Part shown: positions 1 through 12,177 of the stretch, one piece after another
Layout of the letters: the number at the start of each line of letters is the position of its first letter
How positions within the stretch are numbered: the stretch's first letter is position 1
DNA from: Mercurialis annua
Lineage: Eukaryota; Streptophyta; Magnoliopsida; Malpighiales; Euphorbiaceae
Direction: 5' to 3'
Length of the DNA: 64,000 bases
NCBI RefSeq assembly: GCF_937616625.2
Contig: NC_065575.1
Coordinates: 34,161,001-34,225,000, forward strand
Translations under genes and position numbers: made by a program
Notes under the pieces: model-generated
The model's database searches: none
What the model was told of the DNA's origin: nothing
The model's input: the letters and a program-made list of their open reading frames with translations, nothing else

Positions 1-2141
1 ACGTACAATATATATATTTAATATTAAAATAACAATTTACTTAATAAAGCGGTAAATAGTAAATATAAACTCACTGCTTGCTAATCCGCGTGAAATACCG
101 GTAAGCAACTAACTCTGGTTCGCCTCTGAAGCACGAACAGTAGACGAGTCTAGACAAATAAAATAATTATTAAAATCAGGCCCTAACTCTAAAGAGTACT
201 AGACACCACATAAGACTAACACAATTAACACGTAGTAAGTAAACAATCCAAAGTAACACAAATATATCCAAAAGGTAACAAAACCCAAACACGATTAGTC
301 TATTGAGTTCTCGCTTTAAAATCCAAATATAAATATTATTAAATAACTTTAAATAGTAATAAATTTTCAATTAGTGTGTTAGCCGAGCTACCAATAAACT
401 ACCAAGCTGACCACACTTGTCGGGTGACCCAAGTCTAACCCCACTCAAAACGTTTATCAAATATAAACCCGAGTTTATATTTATAAAATAAATCCATAAA
501 ATAATAAACCATTTTAAAAGCGGAACTCAATAGCTTCAAATACAAGTAACCCAAGTTACAACCCCAAAACTTAATAAAATAAGTCATAAAAGTTTAGGGA
601 CCAAATTGTACTTTAGCCAATTAAGGACTAAATTGTACTTTTAGCCAAATTGATATCCGAAATCAAATTAATTGCTTTTCTCTATAATTAAAACCAACTA
701 TAAAGTTATTAACCAAAAATCCACTTAATTAAGTTATAAAATAAGTTTAGGGGCTAAATTGTAATTTAGCCAAATCTCGTCTAATGGTATTTCGAAAACA
801 GAAATAATTACCCGAATGATTATATTAGTTAAATTATAAATTTCTAGCGTTTACGATATTTATTTATAATTCAAATCGAAATCCATTTCTCAAAGATTGT
901 AATTAACTTAAGGGATCATTTGTATTAAAGGGAAATGATCTAGTGATTAAAATAACCTTTAGTCCTAATAAACATCAAGTCTGCCAACCAACAATAAACA
1001 CCTCATCATCTTCTTTAAAAGATCAACCAAATCCTAGAAATTTCATGCACAGTGCCGTGAATCATACAACCAAAATCATCAAAGTTTAACCATAAAAATC
1101 AAATGACAAAACACAAAGCCAAACCCAACCAAGCATGTATTTAAATCTAATACCTAACCAAAATCTCTACTCATCATAAGTAACAGCCTCAGCAAACGAA
1201 AGGAACGGTGGTAGCAACGTAGTAGATCCGGCAAGAACGATCCGAGAACCAAAATGATGAAACAACTTAATCTAAAAGCTTAATCTATTAACTACTAATC
1301 ATGCCAAGGAATCCATAATCAAAAGACAAGCAAAGCAAAACCAAAAGAGGAAGGGATGGTTCGGCAGAAACATTAAAGCAAAACAGAAAACACATTTGCG
1401 TATAAAAACGATGAAACGGCGGCGATTGAAACGAGATCGATTACGTACCGTTTAGCAAAACCGAGATAGAGAAACGTAGGGAATTGAGTCTAGAACGTCT
1501 GAGATCAAACGGTTTTGATTTCGACCTAGAAACGAATGAGAACGACTCAATTAACTGAAAGTCGTTCAAGAGCAAAATCTGGAAATCAGAAGAACCAGAA
1601 AACTTACCGAACAGCGATCTTTGGAAGATGATAACAGCTTCGATATACAGCGAAATAACAAGAGGAAAACGGCTAGGGTTTCAGTGATGAGTGGTGAAGA
1701 TTTTCTGTTTAGAAGTCGAGCTGATATAACGAGAGGAAGTAGGTCGAAAACAGGTTGGAAGTGGGCTGGGCGAAGGGGTCCAAAAGAACAAGCTGTTCTC
1801 GAACGGGAATGGCCCTTTTTGGCCTGATCCCGTTCGAGAAAGGGCCTGGTCTCGAACGAGACCAGGCCTGCAAATGGATTCTCGTTCGAGAATCCTTGGA
1901 TTCTCGAACGAGAACCACAATTAAATTCTCAGGTCTTGATTGAGACCTGAGTTAACCAGAAGTGGTTCAACCACTACGGTTGAACCACAAACCAAGAAGA
2001 AATCTTTTTTTTTTTTTTAAAAAACCGAACCAAAACGAATCGAACCACGAAAATCTACGAAACTTCAAATACCCCTCAAAACACATCCGGAACCACGTCG
2101 GAAATTAACAAAATAAATTTAAAATTTTACGGGATATTACA
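1..2141 (-). repeat. Element A 3' LTR (partial)
   Basis: The stretch matches 8385-10517 at a constant offset of 8384 up to a poly-T run near 2008, which is longer here by about 8 bases. The outer 828 bases of the LTR lie left of the window. In element sense it begins TGTAATATCCCG at 2141, next to the polypurine tract. It has no coding capacity; the short open frames inside it are repeated in the other LTR and are not genes. Confidence 0.95.
1796..1951. repeat. Cluster of CTCGAACGAG palindromes in element A 3' LTR
   Basis: This is the same palindrome cluster as in the 5' LTR copy at 10180-10335. Five near-palindromes are centred on CGAACG or CGTTCG, and a sixth different one (CTCAGGTC ... GACCTGAG) lies on the upstream side in element sense. 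It is described fully at the 5' LTR copy. Confidence 0.85.
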
Positions 2142-2174
2142 TTCTCCCCAACTAATTAAAAATTCGTCCTCGAA
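2142..2174 (-). other. Element A polypurine tract and TTCGAGGACGAA motif
   Basis: On the minus strand the sequence GTTGGGGAGAA lies directly against the 3' LTR start and is the expected plus-strand primer (PPT). The motif TTCGAGGACGAA (2163-2174) lies about 21 nt before the LTR. The same motif occurs at the same spacing in element B, which is otherwise very different in its 3' internal region, so it is likely functional, for example in priming. Confidence 0.8.
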
Positions 2175-2259
2175 TTTAACACGATAAGCAATTACCATCA
2201 GAACAACACGTAACACAAGTAAAAACTATAAAAGTCACAGAAAATCAAGATATCGTACC

Positions 2260-4167
2260 TCACGGAAAAAGAAAAGGATAGCGATTCCGCATATCCAACT
2301 CGGTCTCCCAAGTACACTCCTCTACAGAATGATTGCGCCAGAGAACTTTAACCATCGGAATCTCCTTGTTCCGCAATTTACGCACTTGAGTATCAACAAT
2401 CTCAACTGGCTGTTCCTTATAGGACAGCTCCTGGTCAATCTCAACACTCTGAGGCACAATCACGTGCGAAGGATCAGAAATGCACTTTCTCAACATAGAA
2501 ACGTGAAACACAGGATGTACTAACGACATGTCTGGCGGTAGGACCAGACGATAAGCCACAGCTCCAATCCTCTCCGAAATCTCATAAGGACCAATATACC
2601 TCGGTGCCAACTTTCCCTTGACACCAAAACGAACCACGCCTTTCATAGGCGAAACCCGAAGAAATACGAAATCACCAACCTGGAACTCAATGTCTTTTCT
2701 CTTCGGATCAGCATAACTCTTATGCCGACTAAAAGCAGTCTCTAACCTCCACTTAATCAACGGTACCTTCTCTGAGGTAATCTGAATAATCTCCGCTCCT
2801 GAGAGTTTACGCTCTCCGACCTCCTCCCAACAGATAGGAGATCTACACTTGCGCCCGTACAAAGCCTCATACGGCGCCATCTCGATACTCGCGTGGTAAT
2901 TGTTGTTATAAGAAAACTCAATCAACGGCAAATGAGTATCCCAGCTACCCTGAAAATCGAGAACACACATCCTGAGCATATCCTCCAACGTCTGAATAGT
3001 CCTCTCAGACTGACCGTCAGTCTGAGGATGAAAAGCTGTACTGAAATCCAATCGAGAACCCAAGGATTCCTGTAACGCTTTCCAGAACCTCGAAGTAAAC
3101 ACAGAACCTCTGTCTGAAACAATAGAAACCGGTACACCATGCAGACTGACAATCTTGTCGATGTACAACTGAGCCAATCTTGAAGCGGTATACGAAACCT
3201 TAATCGGAAGGAAATGAGCTGACTTGGTCATACGGTCAACTATAACCCAGATGGAATCGTACCCCTGTCGAGTACGTGGTAAACCAACCACAAAATCCAT
3301 AGCAATCCGCTCCCACTTCCACTCTGGAATAGGTAGTGGTTGCAAATAACCAAAAGGTCTCTGATGCTCCAGCTTCACCTGCTGGCACGTCAGACACTTA
3401 GAAACATACTCAGCGACATCCTTCTTCATTCCGCTCCACCAGTACGTACCCTTAAGATCATGGTACATCTTAGTAGAACCCGGATGAACACTATAAGCAG
3501 ACTTGTGCGCTTCCTCCAAGATCTGGTCCCTCAAACCATCTAAATCCGGAACACACAGTCTCGAACCATGTCTCAGAACACCATCCACAAAAGTAAACTC
3601 AGAATTACTGTCCTGCTGAATCTCCTCAATAATCCGTTTCAACTGTGGATCCTCAGCTTGTAAAGCTTTGATCCGATCAATCAAAACAGGTTGCACTTGC
3701 AACTGTGTTAACAAACAACCAGCCTGAGAAATCTGCAAACCATAGCCCGAAGCTATCAAACTGTGCCACTCTCTAACCATGGGTCTACGCCCAATCTCAA
3801 AAATATGAGCCAAGCTGCCCGAAGACTTGCGACTCAACGCATCGGCTACCACATTAGCCTTACCAGGATGGTACTGAATAGTACAGTCGTAGTCTTTCAG
3901 CAACTCTAACCACCTCCTCTGTCTCAAGTTCAACTCTCTCTGATCAAAGATATATTTCAGACTCTTATGATCAGTGAAAATCTCACAAGTAGCACCATAC
4001 AAATAATGTCTCCAGATTTTCAGCGCAAAAACCACAGCTGCCAACTCTAAATCATGAGTAGGGTAATTCACCTCATGCTTCTTCAACTGTCTGGAAGCAT
4101 AGGCAATCACATGTCCATGTTGCATCAGAACGCAACCCAAACCAATCCGAGAAGCATCACAATACAC
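2260..4167 (-). CDS. pol: Element A pol, C-terminal part: RNase H, integrase, chromodomain
   Basis: This 635-residue open frame is the downstream part of a gypsy Pol polyprotein. Residues 1-115 are RNase H with catalytic-type residues D4, E41 and D66. A zinc-binding HHCC region follows (H221, H228, C258, C261). The integrase core shows D291, D352 and E388, the D,D35E spacing. A GPY/F-like segment (about 500-560) leads to a C-terminal chromodomain (about 585-635) with the [13 protein letters not shown] and CTWE signatures. The integrase inserts element DNA in the nucleus, and the chromodomain in this lineage steers it to chromatin. The first methionine is internal to RNase H, so this is not a natural start: the frame is separated from the upstream pol by frame breaks near 4170-4310. 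The stop is at 2260-2262. Confidence 0.95.
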   Translation of the reverse strand: MYCDASRIGLGCVLMQHGHVIAYASRQLKKHEVNYPTHDLELAAVVFALKIWRHYLYGATCEIFTDHKSLKYIFDQRELNLRQRRWLELLKDYDCTIQYHPGKANVVADALSRKSSGSLAHIFEIGRRPMVREWHSLIASGYGLQISQAGCLLTQLQVQPVLIDRIKALQAEDPQLKRIIEEIQQDSNSEFTFVDGVLRHGSRLCVPDLDGLRDQILEEAHKSAYSVHPGSTKMYHDLKGTYWWSGMKKDVAEYVSKCLTCQQVKLEHQRPFGYLQPLPIPEWKWERIAMDFVVGLPRTRQGYDSIWVIVDRMTKSAHFLPIKVSYTASRLAQLYIDKIVSLHGVPVSIVSDRGSVFTSRFWKALQESLGSRLDFSTAFHPQTDGQSERTIQTLEDMLRMCVLDFQGSWDTHLPLIEFSYNNNYHASIEMAPYEALYGRKCRSPICWEEVGERKLSGAEIIQITSEKVPLIKWRLETAFSRHKSYADPKRKDIEFQVGDFVFLRVSPMKGVVRFGVKGKLAPRYIGPYEISERIGAVAYRLVLPPDMSLVHPVFHVSMLRKCISDPSHVIVPQSVEIDQELSYKEQPVEIVDTQVRKLRNKEIPMVKVLWRNHSVEECTWETELDMRNRYPFLFP

Positions 4168-4385
4168 TGTGAAACCATCAATGCCAACACCGGAGCTGTA
4201 GTCAAAATCTCCTTGAGCTTCTCAAAGCTCGCCTCGCACTTATCAGTCCACTCAAACTTGACACCCCTCTGTGTCAGTTTAGTCAAAGGTGCAGATATTC
4301 CGGAGAATCTTGCACGAACCGACGATAGTAACCAGCTAAACCCAGAAAACTTCTGATCTCGGTAACTGACCTTGGCCTTTGCCAA
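4125..4385 (-). pseudogene. pol: Element A pol, RT-RNase H connector in a third frame
   Basis: This short frame carries the continuation of the RT connection/RNase H start (residues around [13 protein letters not shown] and [14 protein letters not shown]). It lies between the frame that ends at 4283 and the frame that becomes readable at 4167. Two breaks are implied: a 1-nt loss near 4300, just after the YYRRF motif, and a deletion that also removes a few codons near 4160-4175, just before the RNase H YCDAS motif. It is not a separate gene; it is the bridge piece of a broken polyprotein. Confidence 0.85.
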
Positions 4386-7213
4386 TCCATGACCGCCTCA
4401 ATCTTCTTCGGATCAACCTTGATCCCATCTTTCGACACCACGTGTCCTAGAAAGGTAACTTGATCCAACCAGAACTCACATTTTGAGAACTTAGCGTACA
4501 ACTGATGCTCACGCAACGTCTGTAGTATAGTCCTCAAATGATAAGCATGCTCCTCCTCACTCCGAGAATAGATCAAAATGTCATCAATGAATACGATAAC
4601 AAACTGATCCAAAAACGGCTTGAACACTCTGTTCATCATATCCATAAACGCTGCTGGTGCGTTCGTCAGACCAAAGGACATAACCAGAAACTCAAAATGT
4701 CCATAACGAGTCCGAAAAGCAGTCTTAGGCACATCTGCATCACGGATCCGTAGCTGATGATACCCAGACCTCAAATCAATTTTGGAAAAACACTTCGCAC
4801 CCTGCAACTGGTCAAACAGATCATCGATGCGAGGAAGAGGATATCTGTTCTTGACAGTAGCCTTGTTCAACTGTCTGTAGTCGATACACAGTCGAAAGGA
4901 ACCGTCTTTCTTCTTTACAAACAGAACTGGAGCACCCCACGGAGAAGTACTCGGTCTGATGAACCCGCTATCCAACAACTCTTGTAACTGGTCCTTCAAC
5001 TCCTTCAGCTCTGCAGGAGCCATCCGATACGGCGGTATCGAAATCGGAGCTGTACCAGAAACCACATCAATGCAAAACTCAATATCACGATCAGGTGGTA
5101 ATCCAGGCAATTCCTCTGGAAACACATCAGTGAACTCATTCACTATCGGAACACTATGCATATCACCACTATCAACCTCCAAATCACGTACCACAGCAAG
5201 AAAACCCTGGCAACCCTTGCCTAACATCCGCTTCGCCTTGATGGCGGAAATCAGATTCTTAGGTGTCTCTGCCTTTTCTCCCTGAAAGGAAAAAGGTAGA
5301 TCACCTGGAATCCTGAACTCGACTGACTTCCCTCGACAGTCAATAGAAGCATAATGGCGTGACAACCAGTCCATTCCCAAGATAACATCAAAAGAAAGAA
5401 CGTCAAGTACAATCAAATCAGCACATAATTCTCTACCCTGAATAACCACAGGACAAGAAGGATAAACGACGTCTACTACTACACCTTCAGACATAGGTGT
5501 AGACACAGCTAGAGGTTCACTCAAAACAGATGGTGCTCTACCCAATTTCCCAGCAAAACATGTAGATACAAACGAATGGGTTGCACCCGCATCAAATAAC
5601 ACTAAAGCATCTATAAAATAAATCGGAATGGTACCTTGCACCACAGCATTTGATGCACGCGCATCCTGAGGAGTAAGTGCGAACACTCTGGCCTGACCCT
5701 GCGGCTGCTGCTGCGAACTCTGTCCAGTACCATAACCGTTGGAACCTCTACCGCCGTTACCACGGCCACCAAAACCTCTGCCACCAGAACCACGGCCCCG
5801 CTGGCCACCAAAAAATGCTGCAGGTTGAGAGTACCCTACAGACTGTGTAAACGCAGGTCTCTGCTGCTGATAAGACGACTGCGCCACACTGGAGTTAGAC
5901 GTCTGCTGTCCAGATGTCGGACACTCCCTGGAGAAATGACCCGGCTGGCCACAAGTGAAACAACCTCCAAGAGCTAACTGGCACTGACCATAATGCCTAC
6001 GTCTGCAATTCTGGCAGAACGGAATGTTCGATCCACCACTGTACCCGCGTCCTGAACCACGGTTGCTCCCACTGCTACTGGAACTGTACGGAGCACTCCT
6101 GGCACTATGCCTCCCTTTGTTGTGAGTCCGTCGACTCCCCCTGTTGGCCTGAGAAGAGCCACTGTAGTAATTCCCACTACTATGCTGCACTGGGGCCTGT
6201 TGCCCCCCACTAGGAACGTCACTCTTTCCCTTCTGATTCTGGAAAGGGTCAGAGATCGTTCCAAACTGAACCATCGAATTCTCCATCCGTCGCGCACTAT
6301 CCACTAACCGGGCAAACTCCATGTTTGTCCCTATCAGCAAAGGAAGAAACTCCGAGCCTAAACCCCTAACATAACGGTCGTTCACTCGCTCTTGATCACC
6401 CTGAAGATCTGTAGCAAACCGCCCCAAACGTACAAACTCAGTAGTGTAGTCTGTCACTGATCTATCCCCCTTCTTCAAATTTAGCCGCTTTTCTCTGAAA
6501 CTCTCAGTAACAGAGAAGGGTAGATAGTAACCTCTGAACCTGACCACAAAATCAGCCCAAGACAAAGTATCCATAACTGGCCTGATGTTATCGCGATACC
6601 AGTCCTTAGCTGGACCCATCAGCGACATCTCCACAAGCATCACTGATTGACGATCAGAAGCTTGAATCCTCTGACTGTTGTACTCAAATTCCTCCAAAAA
6701 GTCAAGAGCATCCCCAGTACTATCAAAAGAAGTCGGATTCAACTTCAAGTAGGTCATCACCAACTCTCTGTCTGTTGGAATATGACCGACACCAGCAAGT
6801 CCACCAATACCAGCTACAGCACCAACCTGAGGTTGCTGTTGCTGCGCTAACTGACCCAGTATATTACACTGATTCTGCAGTAGAGCCTGATTGTTCTGCA
6901 TCTCGACAACGCCAGCCAAGAAAGTAGTGAAGTCGAACGCTTGCATATTTGGTGCTTGTTGCACCTCTGGTGCCTGCTGCACATTCGGTGCCTGAACACC
7001 TGCTGCACCGCGTCCTCTAGCTCCACCTCTACCAGCACCAGCTCCTCTGCCTCTACCAGCACCTCTACCTCTGCCAGCACCTCCACCTCGACCACGTCCA
7101 GCATTAGCCTGAACAGGTGGTACGTTCTGATCGACTTCCATGGAAATCGCATCATCAGCCACAGCTTCTTGCTCTGCCGCAGCACGAGCACGAGTACGAA
7201 TAGCGTTGTTCAT
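4283..7213 (-). CDS. gag-pol: Element A gag-protease-reverse transcriptase (truncated by frameshift)
   Basis: This 976-residue frame starts at an ATG about 330 nt after the primer site. Residues 36-75 are an RG/GR-rich basic tract. The Retrotrans_gag capsid region spans about 150-312. The CCHC zinc knuckle is C418-C431 ([14 protein letters not shown]). The aspartic protease has its active site at D541 (FDAGATHSF). RT runs from about 713 to 905, with the catalytic FIDD at 875-878. A second RG-rich stretch (470-490) lies between knuckle and protease. Gag and pol share one frame, as is usual for plant chromoviruses. The last residues (DSPEYLHL) are out of frame: homology continues in another frame, so the normal polyprotein is cut after the RT. 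Confidence 0.95.
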   Translation of the reverse strand: MNNAIRTRARAAAEQEAVADDAISMEVDQNVPPVQANAGRGRGGGAGRGRGAGRGRGAGAGRGGARGRGAAGVQAPNVQQAPEVQQAPNMQAFDFTTFLAGVVEMQNNQALLQNQCNILGQLAQQQQPQVGAVAGIGGLAGVGHIPTDRELVMTYLKLNPTSFDSTGDALDFLEEFEYNSQRIQASDRQSVMLVEMSLMGPAKDWYRDNIRPVMDTLSWADFVVRFRGYYLPFSVTESFREKRLNLKKGDRSVTDYTTEFVRLGRFATDLQGDQERVNDRYVRGLGSEFLPLLIGTNMEFARLVDSARRMENSMVQFGTISDPFQNQKGKSDVPSGGQQAPVQHSSGNYYSGSSQANRGSRRTHNKGRHSARSAPYSSSSSGSNRGSGRGYSGGSNIPFCQNCRRRHYGQCQLALGGCFTCGQPGHFSRECPTSGQQTSNSSVAQSSYQQQRPAFTQSVGYSQPAAFFGGQRGRGSGGRGFGGRGNGGRGSNGYGTGQSSQQQPQGQARVFALTPQDARASNAVVQGTIPIYFIDALVLFDAGATHSFVSTCFAGKLGRAPSVLSEPLAVSTPMSEGVVVDVVYPSCPVVIQGRELCADLIVLDVLSFDVILGMDWLSRHYASIDCRGKSVEFRIPGDLPFSFQGEKAETPKNLISAIKAKRMLGKGCQGFLAVVRDLEVDSGDMHSVPIVNEFTDVFPEELPGLPPDRDIEFCIDVVSGTAPISIPPYRMAPAELKELKDQLQELLDSGFIRPSTSPWGAPVLFVKKKDGSFRLCIDYRQLNKATVKNRYPLPRIDDLFDQLQGAKCFSKIDLRSGYHQLRIRDADVPKTAFRTRYGHFEFLVMSFGLTNAPAAFMDMMNRVFKPFLDQFVIVFIDDILIYSRSEEEHAYHLRTILQTLREHQLYAKFSKCEFWLDQVTFLGHVVSKDGIKVDPKKIEAVMDWQRPRSVTEIRSFLGLAGYYRRFVQDSPEYLHL

Positions 7214-7540
7214 ATCCTAAGGATTGAACAAGAACAATTTAAATACACAGATATTTCATACCCAAGTATGAACAAAACAAGCAACATATAGGATTTCCCA
7301 AGAAATCAACAGCAATAAAATGTTCACCCAAGTGAAATAAAATTAACATTTAACAACATCAAATCAACATACAATGACTGACTCGACGCAATCCTATTGG
7401 TGTAGGCAGAATGTTTTTAAAATCAAAAGATGACGTTTTTAAAGACATGACAGAATCCTATATCCGCAGTAGTTCCTAAGACACAACCATACTTAACAGA
7501 GTAAACACATAGCAAGCAATGGCCTTGGTTTGAAACCAAA

Positions 7541-7552
7541 GCTCTGATACCA
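7541..7552 (-). other. Element A primer binding site (initiator tRNA-Met)
   Basis: On the minus strand the sequence TGGTATCAGAGC starts 5 nt after the 5' LTR end. It is complementary to the 3' end of plant initiator tRNA-Met, the usual primer for this lineage. Confidence 0.95.
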
Positions 7553-8150
7553 AGTTTGTCACGACCCATTTACATGAATCGCGACCGGCGCTAGGGTATG
7601 GGTAATGTAGTACCGAAACCCGTAGCTAGCCTTTCATTTAATTCATAAACACATAAACCTGCAGAAAACCAATGCTCGGGGCAACCGAGACTTCAGCCTA
7701 AACTAGCAATTATAATAATCAACAGTTAACATAACATGTTTATTCAATTTTGGGTCTAAAATAGGCATATCATAATTAATCCGAAATAAATACATAACAT
7801 GCCAGAGCAATATAACCAGTCAGACCAATCCGACAACCAACTGTAACAATAATAAAGACGTCTAGTCAACTACTGCGGTCTAAGAATAAAATAGTTTGAC
7901 AGTTTATCAAAATAAAAGGAATCTCCGAAGAAAAGTAAATGCGGAGATCACCAGACTCTCTCAGATCATAACCCTGGGAAAAATTGGGAAAACAACGGGG
8001 TCAGATATACTGAGATGAGTTCATACCACTATTTACATTTATTAAGAGGAAAACCTTTAAAAGCGTTTAAAACATTTAATAACGATATTACAGATAATAG
8101 TTGGAACCCTAATCCACAATTCTAAATAATAGTCATAATCCAATAGGTCT

Positions 8151-8269
8151 GGTCCCGAGAGCTGAGCTACACCGAGTTACCACTGACCACACTTATACCA
8201 GAGTCCCGAGAGCTGAGCTACACCGAGTTACTCTACCTGGTCCCAAGAGCTATGCTCACACCGAGTTAC
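8151..8269. repeat. Threefold direct repeat in element A LTR
   Basis: Three copies of a roughly 30-bp unit containing GAGCTGAGCTACACCGAG lie at 8151-8180, 8201-8231 and 8239-8269; the third is the most diverged. In element sense each reads GTAACTCGGTG then CTCTCGGGA. A single related copy is present in solo LTR C at about 46430-46460. Confidence 0.85.
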
Positions 8270-8301
8270 CACATTTCCATATATACCTTACCCAGATCAA
8301 T

Positions 8302-8337
8302 ACCGGTGCGCACGCAGTCCTAATGATGCCCATTAGG
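8302..8337 (-). promoter_or_regulatory. Conserved LTR hairpin plus ACCGGT motif (element A copy)
   Basis: In element sense the stem CCTAATG, loop GGCAT and stem CATTAGG are followed by GACTGCGTGCGCACCGGT. The same arrangement, with a different but still self-complementary stem, is present in LTRs B, C and D. It lies in the downstream half of the LTR and is probably transcribed. Its function is unknown. Confidence 0.7.
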
Positions 8338-10179
8338 TAGCATGTTCCAACTAAGAGCCATAATATAAAAACAGTTCGAAATATACGTACAGTATATATA
8401 TTTAATATTAAAATAACAATTTACTTAATAAAGCGGTAAATAGTAAATATAAACTCACTGCTTGCTAATCCGCGTGAAATACCGGTAAGCAACTAACTCT
8501 GGTTCGCCTCTGAAGCACGAACAGTAGACGAGTCTAGACAAATAAAATAATTATTAAAATCAGGCCCTAACTCTAAAGAGTACTAGACACCACATAAGAC
8601 TAGCACAATTAACACGTAGTAAATAAACAATCCAAAGTAACACAAATATATCCAAAAGGTAACAAAACCCAAACACGATTAGTCTATTGAGTTCTCGCTT
8701 TAAAATCCAAATATAAATATTATTAAATAACTTTAAATAGTAATAAATTTTCAATTAGTGTGTTAGCCGAGCTACTAATAAACTACCAAGCTGACCACAC
8801 TTGTCGGGTGACCCAAGTCTAACCCCACTCAAAACGTTTATCAAATATAAACCCGAGTTTATATTTATAAAATAAATCCATAAAATAATAAACCATTTTA
8901 AAAGCGGAACTCAATAGCTTCAAATACAAGTAACCCAAGTTACAACCCCAAAACTTAATAAAATAAGTCATAAAAGTTTAGGGACCAAATTGTACTTTAG
9001 CCAATTAAGGACTAAATTGTACTTTTAGCCAAATTGATATCCGAAATCAACTTAATTGCTTTTCTCTATAATTAAAACCAACTATAAAGTTATTAACCAA
9101 AAATCCACTTAATTAAGTTATAAAATAAGTTTAGGGGCTAAATTGTAATTTAGCCAAATCTCGTCTAATGGTATTTCGAAAACAGAAATAATTACCCGAA
9201 TGATTATATTAGTTAAATTATAAATTTCTAGCGTTTACGATATTTATTTATAATTCAAATCGAAATCCATTTCTCAAAGATTGTAATTAACTTAAGGGAT
9301 CATTTGTATTAAAGGGAAATGATCTAGTGATTAAAATAACCTTTAGTCCTAATAAACATCAAGTCTGCCAACCAACAATAAACACCTCATCATCTTCTTT
9401 AAAAGATCAACCAAATCCTAGAAATTTCATGCACAGTGCCGTGAATCATACAACCAAAATCATCAAAGTTTAACCATAAAAATCAAATGACAAAACACAA
9501 AGCCAAACCCAACCAAGCATGTATTTAAATCTAATACCTAACCAAAATCTCTACTCATCATAAGTAACAGCCTCAGCAAACGAAAGGAACAGTGGTAGCA
9601 ACGTAGTAGATCCGGCAAGAACGATCCGAGAACCAAAATGATGAAACAACTTAATCTAAAAGCTTAATCTATTAACTACTAATCATGCCAAGTAATCCAT
9701 AATCAAAAGACAAGCAAAGCAAAACCAAAAGAGGAAGGGATGGTTCGGTAGAAACATTAAAGTAAAACAGAAAACACATTTGCGTATAAAAACGATGAAA
9801 CGGCGGCGATTGAAACAAGATCGATTACGTACCGTTTAGCAAAACCGAGATAGAGAAACGTAGGGAATTGAGTCTAGAACGTCTGAGATCAAACGGTTTT
9901 GATTTCGACCTAGAAACGAATGAGAACGACTCAATTAACTGAAAGTCGTTCAAGAGCAAAATCTGGAAATCAGAAGAACCAGAAAACTTACCGAACAGCG
10001 ATCTTTGGAAGATGATAACAGCTTCGATATACAGCGAAATAACAAGAGGAAAACGGCTAGGGTTTCAGTGATGAGTGGTGAAGATTTTCTGTTTAGAAGT
10101 CGAGCTGATATAACGAGAGGAAGTAGGTCGAAAACAGGTTGGAAGTGGGCTGGGCGAAGGGGTCCAAAAGAACAAGCTG

Positions 10180-10335
10180 TTCTCGAACGGGAATGGCCCT
10201 TTTTGGCCTGATCCCGTTCGAGAAAGGGCTTGGTCTCGAACGAGACCAGGCCTGCAAATGGATTCTCGTTCGAGAATCCTTGGATTCTCGAACGAGAACC
10301 ACAATTAAATTCTCAGGTCTCGATTGAGACCTGAG
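10180..10335. repeat. Helically spaced CGAACG palindromes in element A 5' LTR
   Basis: Five near-palindromes with core CGAACG/CGTTCG, mostly within CTCGAACGAG, have core centres at about 10186.5, 10217.5, 10239.5, 10269.5 and 10291.5. The spacings of 31, 22, 30 and 22 bp are close to 3, 2, 3 and 2 DNA turns. A different palindrome (CTCAGGTC ... GACCTGAG) lies at 10312-10335. In element sense the cluster is about 180-340 nt into the LTR, upstream of the likely transcription start, so it may be a promoter element or protein-binding array. No binding factor is known to me. Confidence 0.8.
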
Positions 10336-10517
10336 TTAACCAGAAGTGATTCAACCACTACGGTTGAACCACAAACCAAGAAGAAATCTTTTTTTTTAAA
10401 CCGAACCAAAACGAATCGAACCACGAAAATCTACGAAACTTCAAATACACCTCAAAACACATCCGGAACCACGTCGGAAATTAACAAAATAAATTTAAAA
10501 TTTTACGGGATATTACA

Positions 10518-11807
10518 ACTAGGCCACTAAGGCCTAGGCCTAGGGCCTCACAATTACTAAGGCCCCATAAATATTATATACACATATAAGTTATTTGACT
10601 CTTAAATAAAAATCCAAGATACCTTAATAAATTTTGTTCAAAAGAAAAGATACCTTAATAAATCTTAAAAATATCAACATAATAATTATAAACGGCATAA
10701 AATGTTAACAAATTTTATAATGTCAATGAAAATTTATTAGGATTTAGGAGCCTTAAATATTATGAAATCTTTAACTCGAGACAATTTTAATGAAAATCAC
10801 CTTAATAAAAATTATTACTTTTGAACATTTTATATATTTATTTTAGTATAATTATTTATGGGTTTACATGAATTGCTGCTCAATCTCGACTTAACATTAA
10901 GAAATATGTTTTTTCAATTTTAACTATAAGATTTCATTTGCTCCCTTCTCTTCTTTTCTCTCTCTAACAAACCCTAGCCACCTAAAACTTTTTTCTTATT
11001 TTTTCTTCGGCAGCCGTCAATGGCTTAATTTTTCTATTGACGATAGTAACCCCTTTTATTTATGTTATTTTAATTTCATAAAATATAATAAATAGCCAAT
11101 TCTTTTTCATTTTTTGACGGATTAAAATTTATCACGAAACGCAATTCAATTATCAAGAAGCGACGATAGATTGAAGATCATCCAGTAACAAAATGGATTC
11201 GTTTATGAGCTATACTAGTTTTATCTATTTTTTATTATTTGTCTTTTTTATGAATACTTTACTTTATCCTTTCTTTATGAAAGGTTTATTGTCCTTTCTC
11301 TGTGAAAGGTTTGTTGTCTCCTTTTTAGAAGGTGTTGTTGTCTCTTTTTTAGAAGGAGTTATATCAAGTGCTGATTGAATCGGATGCAATGAGTTTGCGG
11401 GTGTTTGGAGACGAATAGTGATTGAAGACGGTACTTGATTCGCGAAACAGTTAGTAACTTATTTTTATTTTCGTAAGTAAGGTCTGCGAATCAGGCAGCA
11501 TGTTGTCTGTTCCATGTCAGGTCATCGGGTTTAGTTTTCAAATTATCCCGAATTTCTTACAAATGTAACTGTTTCATATTCAATTTAATGAGATCTGATA
11601 AATTCAAAAATAAAACATTAAGAAATATATTTATTTCACTCACCGAAAAGGCCAAATTGGATCTAGTATTAGTCTCTGTATTGAATTTTTTAGTATAATT
11701 ATTTACATGATATTTTTATTATTTTTAATATAAAAAATATCTATAATTATTAAAAAAATAATTATTATTCTTCAACCGGATTATTCTATTCCACCTTTTA
11801 AAAAAAA
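10518..11807. other. AT-rich spacer, no supported gene
   Basis: I see no recognisable gene here. A 61-codon open frame at 11193-11378 is hydrophobic and contains repeats of a TTT-rich unit (stretches around CTTTTTTAGAAGG), so it is more likely slippage-prone sequence than a protein. The GC-rich patch AGGCCTAGGCCTAGGGCC directly follows element A. Confidence 0.5.
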
Positions 11808-12177
11808 GGGTTAATTTCTAAAAAAATCACGAACTTTACACGAAATTTCATTTTAATCATAACCTTTAAAAGTTGCCATTTAAAGGCACGAACTTTCATT
11901 TTGTTTCAAATCTATCATTTCAGTGTATTTTTGTTGACTAAATTGTTCAATAAACCATTAATGAAAGACCCAAATTATAAATCAACATTAAATCTTATTA
12001 TCTTTTAGTTAGAGTATATAGGATTAGGAATTTTTGGTTCGATAAAATACACCGGATTTTACTTTGGCGATAGATTTGAAACAAAATGAAAGTTCGTGCC
12101 TTTAAATGACAACTTTCAAAGTTCATGATTAAAATGAAACTTTATGTAAAGTTTGTGATTTTTTTAGAAATTAACCC
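11808..12177. mobile_element. MITE-like element with long terminal inverted repeats (370 bp)
   Basis: The left end begins GGGTTAATTTCTAAAAAAAT and the right end is its near-exact reverse complement. The inverted arms extend for more than 100 bp (shared stretches around CACGAACTTTCATTTTG). Runs of A (8-9 bases) flank both ends and could be the target duplication, but the low complexity makes this unprovable. The GGG ends and size fit a Mutator-like MITE. Confidence 0.8.

Larger units (their letters stand above)
1..10517 (-). mobile_element. Ty3/gypsy chromovirus (element A), Tekay-like, 3' LTR cut by window edge
   Basis: This is a complete-looking LTR retrotransposon on the minus strand apart from the missing outer part of its 3' LTR. 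Order in element sense: 5' LTR (10517 to 7557), primer site, gag-PR-RT, RNase H-integrase-chromodomain, polypurine tract, 3' LTR (2141 to 1 and beyond). The integrase after RT and the C-terminal chromodomain place it in the chromoviruses; the wording around the chromodomain resembles Tekay/Del elements. By eye the two LTRs differ at only about a dozen substitutions plus a poly-T length change over 2.1 kb, so the insertion is recent. Two frame breaks in pol mean this copy is probably not autonomous. The base after the 5' LTR is at 10518; the other flank is outside the window, so the target duplication cannot be read. Confidence 0.95.
7557..10517 (-). repeat. Element A 5' LTR (2961 bp)
   Basis: The LTR runs in element sense from TGTAATATCCCG (10517) to GGGTCGTGACA (7557), so it has the canonical TG...CA ends. 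It contains a palindrome cluster near its start (10180-10335), a threefold repeat (8151-8269), a conserved hairpin (8302-8337) and a final block (GCTACGGGTTTCGG ... CCTAGCGCCGGTC) that is also found in the LTRs of elements B and C. No protein is encoded. Confidence 0.95.

Noticed and set aside
11193..11378. Possible small membrane protein gene
   Set aside because: The hydrophobic content comes from TTT-rich repeats; there is no promoter context, homology or codon signature to support it.
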